Shown here: positions 30,936 through 32,359 of the stretch, piece by piece
Layout: every line of letters begins with the position of its first letter
Numbering within the stretch: position 1 is the first letter of the stretch
From: an uncultured Verrucomicrobiota bacterium
GTDB taxonomy: Bacteria; Verrucomicrobiota; Kiritimatiellia; RFP12; UBA1067
NCBI GenBank assembly: GCA_945834475.1
Contig: CAMAHK010000020.1
Coordinates: 1-32,359 of the forward strand
Length of the DNA stretch: 32,359 bases
Direction of reading: 5' to 3'
The notes under the pieces: generated by a model
Database searches by the model: none
Seen by the model: the letters and a program-made list of their open reading frames with translations, nothing else
What the model was told of the DNA's origin: nothing
Translations under genes and position numbers: made by a program

Positions 30936-32303
30936 ATGCTTGATCGCAAGACATTCATCAGGGGTGTGCTGGCAACCGGCACGCTTCCTTTTCTGCCCGG
31001 ATGCTTCTCGGCGAAGACGTATTCGGCGAACGGCCGCGTGCGGCTCGCGTGCGTCGGCATCGGACATCAGGCGTGGCATGACATCCAGATGTTCGTGAAG
31101 ACCGGGCTCTGCGAAGTCGTGGGCCTTTGCGACACCGATCTGGCGGGCAGCCAATGCAGGGGTGCGCTTTCGGCATTCCCGGATGCGCCGCGCTTCACGG
31201 ACTTCCGCAAGATGTTCGACGCGCTTGGCGCGACGGTCGATGCGGTTGCGGTGATGACACCGGACCACTCGCACTTCCCGGCGCTGATGGAGGCGATGCG
31301 CCGCGGCTACGCGGTCTTCAGCGAGAAGCCGCTCGCCCATACGTTCCGTGAAAACGAGCTGCTCATGGCCACGGCGAAGAAGACGGGCGTCGTCACGCAG
31401 ATGGGTAATCAGGGACACTCCGAGGCGAACCTCTACCAGTTCCGCCACTACGTCGAGACGGGCATTCTCGATCCGGCGAAGATCACGAAACTCGTCGCGC
31501 ACATGAACAAAGACCGGCGGTGGTACAAGTTCAAGGGACAGGTCTCGGGGTTCCCTGCCGCCGAGGTGCTGCCGAAGGGACTTGACTGGAACATGTGGCA
31601 GGCGGGCGTGCCCCAGCACGACTACTCGTCCGCTTACATGCAGGGCGAATGGCGTTCGTGGTATGACTTCGGCACGGGCTGTCTCGGAGACTGGGGCGCG
31701 CACACGATGGACACGATGCACCGCTTCTTCGATCTCGGGCTGCCGACGGAGGTGAAAATTGCGGATGTCAGGGGCTGGAACGCGTTCGTCTATCCGCTGC
31801 AGGATACGGTGACGTATTCGTTTGCGGCGAAGGGACGGCGTCCGGCCGTCGACCTCGAATGGCGCGAAGGCCTCGCGAACCTGCCCTCCCTTCCAAACGG
31901 CTACAAGCAGGGCTTCAGCATGACGCGCGGCAGCTTCGTGAAGCCGGGCAAGATCATCTACCTTTCCGACGGCACGGTCTGGCAGGGGAGTTCCCACGGG
32001 TCGACGCTCTTCCGCTGCGGCGACGGTTTCGCACCGGATTATCCTGCGCCGAAGACGAGCGGCCTGTCGCATTATGAGAACTTCCTGAAGGCCGTGCGGG
32101 GAGAGGAAAAGACGAACTCGCCGTTCGAGATCGCAGCTCCCCTCTGCGAGGTCTTCTGTCTCGGCATCGCCGCGCAGCGCCTCAACCGGGGCTTTGCCTT
32201 CGATCCGGTCGCGAAGACGGCCCCGCACGATGCGGAAGCGAATCTGCTTCTGCGAGGCCCTGAACCGCGCGCCGGCTGGGAAAACTATTACAAAGTGTCC
32301 TGA
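30936..32303 (+). CDS. Gfo/Idh/MocA family oxidoreductase, exported lipoprotein (second)
   Basis: This 455-residue enzyme has an N-terminal RKTFIRGVLATGTLPFLPGC signal with lipidated C23. The Rossmann motif (ACVGIGHQAWHD) lies near 38-49, SEKPL (the catalytic EKP lysine) near 128-132 and GNQGHS near 153-158; the last is characteristic of a Verrucomicrobia/Planctomycetes-rich subgroup. LGDWGAHTMDTMHRFF near 248 is the conserved C-terminal motif. It starts one base after the preceding stop codon, so it belongs to the same operon. Having two different oxidoreductases suggests one oxidises the glycoside and the other reduces the released keto-sugar. Confidence 0.85.
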   Translation: MLDRKTFIRGVLATGTLPFLPGCFSAKTYSANGRVRLACVGIGHQAWHDIQMFVKTGLCEVVGLCDTDLAGSQCRGALSAFPDAPRFTDFRKMFDALGATVDAVAVMTPDHSHFPALMEAMRRGYAVFSEKPLAHTFRENELLMATAKKTGVVTQMGNQGHSEANLYQFRHYVETGILDPAKITKLVAHMNKDRRWYKFKGQVSGFPAAEVLPKGLDWNMWQAGVPQHDYSSAYMQGEWRSWYDFGTGCLGDWGAHTMDTMHRFFDLGLPTEVKIADVRGWNAFVYPLQDTVTYSFAAKGRRPAVDLEWREGLANLPSLPNGYKQGFSMTRGSFVKPGKIIYLSDGTVWQGSSHGSTLFRCGDGFAPDYPAPKTSGLSHYENFLKAVRGEEKTNSPFEIAAPLCEVFCLGIAAQRLNRGFAFDPVAKTAPHDAEANLLLRGPEPRAGWENYYKVS

Positions 32304-32310
32304 CGTACTC

Positions 32311-32346
32311 GGTCAGTCAACACCGCTATCGCGGTCTTGACCGACC
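32311..32346. other. Hairpin after the last gene
   Basis: A 16-base arm (32311-32326) pairs with 32331-32346 at 14 of 16 positions around a TATC loop. No T-run follows. It may be a terminator of the oxidoreductase operon, a repeat, or part of a feature beyond the window end. Confidence 0.5.
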
Positions 32347-32359
32347 TCGGCATCTGAGC

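Noticed and set aside
29318-31060. 580-codon minus-strand frame opposite the DUF1080 fusion
   Set aside because: It is a shadow frame: no family motifs, and the + strand has clear conserved domains.

Overview
The window is about 32 kb of roughly 60% GC bacterial DNA, and every convincing gene lies on the + strand. It looks like a member of the PVC superphylum, most likely Kiritimatiellota or a related Verrucomicrobia/Lentisphaerae lineage from an animal gut. This is inferred from the large autotransporter-repeat protein, the lipoprotein/Tat-tagged Gfo/Idh/MocA oxidoreductases with a DUF1080 fusion, a sialidase next to a mutarotase-symporter fusion, and an EF-Tu with a non-canonical switch I. 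No 16S rRNA gene is present, so the placement is an inference.

Layout. (1) 186-6165: a secreted beta-strand-repeat protein, a small gene plus truncated nucleotidyltransferase pair, a Tat-exported metallophosphoesterase, and a two-domain chromate-type transporter. (2) 6166-16588: a large secreted DUF3857/transglutaminase protein reading in frame from the transporter, then a carbohydrate/polyamine block: sialidase, mutarotase-like kelch/sodium symporter fusion, a PQ-loop protein, fucose mutarotase, a polyamine-binding lipoprotein and an agmatinase. (3) 16609-19184: mannose-1-phosphate guanylyltransferase coupled to a radical SAM enzyme. (4) 19247-26427: a translation block, tRNA-Thr, tuf, rpmG, tRNA-Trp, secE, nusG, rplK, rplA, rplJ, rplL, terminator, then rplY, rpsF, ssb, rpsR, rplI, terminator. 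(5) 26499-32303: a U32-family (TrhP-like) protein, then a three-gene sugar-oxidation cluster of two Gfo/Idh/MocA enzymes around a TIM-barrel/DUF1080 fusion.

Structure not explained by the genes. A family of palindromic repeats ending in CCGTACCG/CGGTACGG occurs four times. Two copies are full paired elements of about 110 bp inside coding sequences without breaking the frame, and two are solo halves. Two copies show a compensatory base change in their hairpin, so the fold matters. The architecture resembles REP/BIME elements or Rickettsia palindromic elements. A second class is degenerate 7-bp (once 8-bp) tandem repeats, both in gene gaps and in frame inside genes.

Expression signals are consistent. 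Eight promoter candidates share an extended -10 of the form TGNTATAMT or close to it. Three lie only 8 to 10 bases before a start codon that has no Shine-Dalgarno sequence, which predicts leaderless or nearly leaderless mRNAs. At the chromate transporter/DUF3857 junction such a promoter sits inside the reading frame, and the predicted signal peptide coincides with where the transporter's last membrane helix should be.
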